50,206 nucleotides of DNA from Rhodoferax sp. (GTDB lineage Bacteria; Pseudomonadota; Gammaproteobacteria; Burkholderiales; Burkholderiaceae_C). The notes under the pieces were generated by a model that did not search any database, was not told the origin of the DNA, and was given only the letters and a program-made list of their open reading frames with translations. The translations under genes were made by a program, and so were the position numbers. Every line of letters starts with the position of its first letter. Position 1 is the stretch's first letter. This document shows, in pieces, positions 49,152-50,206 of this stretch. The DNA lies in contig JANYJD010000043.1 of NCBI GenBank assembly GCA_025358555.1, positions 1-50,206 of the forward strand, written 5' to 3'.

Positions 49152-49915
49152 CAATGAGCAGACATGAGACTGAACGCGCCCTGATTGAGCTGCGTCTGTC
49201 GGGAATGGCGGCCACACTGGAGACACGCATCCTGCAAGCCCAGGCCAGCGAGCAACCCTTCTCTGAAACCTTTTGCATGTTGCTGCAAGATGAACTTGAC
49301 CGGCGCCGCTCGCGATTGACAGAGCGGCGCTTCAAGCAGTGCGGGCTTGATGAGCGGCTGACACTGGCAGACTTTGATTGGCACTTCAATCCCAAGGTGC
49401 CCCGCCAGGCGTGCTTTGAGTTGCACACCCTCAAATTCATCACCGAGGGGATCAATGGGCTGCTCATCGGCAAGCCCGGCACCGGCAAAAGCCACATTGC
49501 AAAGGCTGTTGCCTACCAGGCCACCCTGCAGGGCGTTGAGGTGCGCTACGTGGAGGCCGACAGCGTGTTTGCGCATTACTGCCTGGCCAGCCCAGTTGAG
49601 CAGGCCAAACTGCTCAAGGGCATGCTGGAGCCAGATTTGCTGGTGCTTGATGATCTGTTTCTGGCGCGGCGCATCTCGGAGGGTGCCGCCGAGTTGTTGC
49701 AGACGGTGGTGCATCGACGCTACAAACTGCGCCGCTCCATTGTGGTGACCTCCAACCGGATCGTTGAGGACTGGGGCAAATACCTGGGCGACAACACGAT
49801 GGGTACAGCCATTCTGGACCGGTTGATGCACCGCTCGGCACTGCTGGCGTTTGAGGGCAAGAGTTACCGGCTGAAGGAGGCTGTCTCGCGCATTGCCAGT
49901 GCCAGCGCCGTGTGA
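49148..49915 (+). CDS. istB: IS21-family helper ATPase IstB
   Basis: A 255-residue AAA+ ATPase. The N-terminal helical domain (ALIELRLSGMAATLETRILQA) binds the transposase or DNA. Then come Walker A IGKPGTGKSHIA, Walker B LLVLDDLFLARR, sensor 1 VVTSNRIVEDW, and the arginine-finger region with the C-terminal ILDRLMHRS. IstB remodels target DNA and activates IstA. Its ATG overlaps the istA stop (ATGA). It belongs to a different subgroup from the interrupted istB at 46760–47361: DDLF against DDWG, and the N-terminus differs. Confidence 0.94.
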   Translation: MTMSRHETERALIELRLSGMAATLETRILQAQASEQPFSETFCMLLQDELDRRRSRLTERRFKQCGLDERLTLADFDWHFNPKVPRQACFELHTLKFITEGINGLLIGKPGTGKSHIAKAVAYQATLQGVEVRYVEADSVFAHYCLASPVEQAKLLKGMLEPDLLVLDDLFLARRISEGAAELLQTVVHRRYKLRRSIVVTSNRIVEDWGKYLGDNTMGTAILDRLMHRSALLAFEGKSYRLKEAVSRIASASAV

Positions 49916-49929
49916 TGCACTCGCCCGCC

Positions 49930-50002
49930 GTGGACAACTGTCCTGACCACAGGACGAGCCTGTGGACAGCCGGTGCTGCGCACCGGTGCGACAGTTGTCC
50001 AC
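49930..50002. other. Three-way-junction palindrome inside the IS21 element
   Basis: The outer 13-bp perfect inverted repeat GTGGACAACTGTC (49930–49942)/GACAGTTGTCCAC (49990–50002) encloses two hairpins. One is CTG-A-CCACAGG/CCTGTGG-A-CAG (49943–49953/49959–49969) around ACGAG. The other is CCGGTG/CACCGG (49970–49975/49981–49986) around CTGCG. It lies between istB and the right terminal repeats. TTGTCCACA in the right arm is one base from the DnaA-box consensus. Confidence 0.75.
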
Positions 50003-50110
50003 AGCTCCCCGGCGTTTCACCTTCGGCCTGACGCGCTTGCGCTTGCCAAACAGCCGTTTATAAACAAAACCAAAAAGTCAGGAAGAAATTACCAAGAAAG
50101 GAGGTCAGAA

Positions 50111-50152
50111 CCAGGCAGGCTAAAAAATTGATACTTTAGCCGTCCTGCCTGG
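50111..50152. other. Hairpin next to the right end of the IS21 element
   Basis: CCAGGCAGG (50111–50119) pairs with CCTGCCTGG (50144–50152), with inner CTAAA/TTTAG and a four-base bulge. CCAGGCAGGACG also occurs near the left end (47470–47481) as an inverted copy of CGTCCTGCCTGG (50141–50152). It may terminate transcription or mark an end-binding site. Confidence 0.6.
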
Positions 50153-50206
50153 GGGAATTTGACTGGCCAAAGGTGGGGGAATTTGAAGTGGCCATCAGGG
50201 TTGTCG
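50150..50206 (+). repeat. Right terminal repeats and target duplication of the IS21 element
   Basis: The inner copy TGGGGGAATTTGACTGGCCA (from 50150) and outer copy TGGGGGAATTTGAAGTGGCC running to CATCAGGG (50174–50200) are inverted relative to the left end. They are followed by the target copy TTGTCG (50201–50206), which is also the end of the window. Confidence 0.9.

Larger units (their letters stand above)
47362..50200 (+). mobile_element. Complete IS21-family insertion sequence
   Basis: A 2839-bp element beginning CCCTGATGGCCAC and ending GTGGCCATCAGGG. It carries istA and istB overlapping by four bases and is flanked by identical 6-bp direct repeats TTGTCG (47356–47361 and 50201–50206), the expected target duplication. 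Both ends carry two copies of a TGGCCA…CAAATTCCCCCA unit, as in the multiple terminal repeats of IS21 elements. It looks intact and recent, and it has inserted into an older istB. Confidence 0.93.

Overview
The window looks like the chromosome of a betaproteobacterium of the order Burkholderiales, most likely family Comamonadaceae (Rhodoferax/Polaromonas type). This is inferred from protein sequences and gene order (rsmB–DUF4390–ntrY–short response regulator; a 1370-residue RpoB and a 1408-residue RpoC); no database search was possible.

Layout. (1) 1–2305: the first codons of a divergent gene, the RNA helicase gene dbpA, and an AbrB-type antitoxin/MazF-type toxin pair. (2) 2404–2853: a decayed IS5-family transposase. 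(3) 2971–20411: the core information-processing block rpsL–rpsG–fusA–tuf–tRNA-Trp–secE–nusG–rplK–rplA–rplJ–rplL–rpoB–rpoC, closed by a clear terminator. A single tuf joins the str-type genes to the secE/nusG/rpl/rpo genes. Several spacers hold strong RNA hairpins. (4) 20473–25491: rsmB, a DUF4390 secreted protein, an NtrY-type sensor kinase and a response regulator made only of receiver and Fis-type HTH. (5) 25589–27278: tRNA-Phe followed by insertion-sequence scars and a hydrolase gene fragment. (6) 27431–42577: a minus-strand run of 13 closely spaced genes, divergent from a LacI-family regulator (42931–43977). (7) 44001–50206: a truncated aldehyde dehydrogenase gene, IS3 remnants, a HipBA-type pair, and a complete IS21-family element inserted into an older istB gene. 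The younger element has 6-bp target duplications, and the right-hand copy is the last six bases of the window.

The most interesting part is the 15-kb LacI-flanked operon. In transcription order it encodes a periplasmic sugar-type binding protein, an ABC ATPase, two ABC permeases, a microbial-rhodopsin-fold protein, a YqiK-type flotillin, a small membrane protein, a sodium:solute symporter, an SCP2-like protein, an alpha/beta hydrolase, an unknown 184-residue protein, a metallo-beta-lactamase-fold (lactonase-like) hydrolase and an iron-dependent alcohol dehydrogenase. The start of a succinate-semialdehyde-dehydrogenase-like gene follows the regulator. The rhodopsin homologue has Gln in place of the retinal-binding Lys and lacks the usual counterion and donor carboxylates. 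The ABC ATPase has a long disordered tail carrying four copies of an (I/M)KI(V/L)E(F/Y) motif, and both permeases have extra membrane segments. The enzymes resemble a lactone to hydroxyacid to semialdehyde to acid route such as the blcABC (attKLM) pathway of Agrobacterium. I propose that this is an uptake and catabolic system for a lactone, hydroxyacid or related ester, with a membrane-organising module built from a non-photoactive rhodopsin fold and a flotillin. That proposal is inference.
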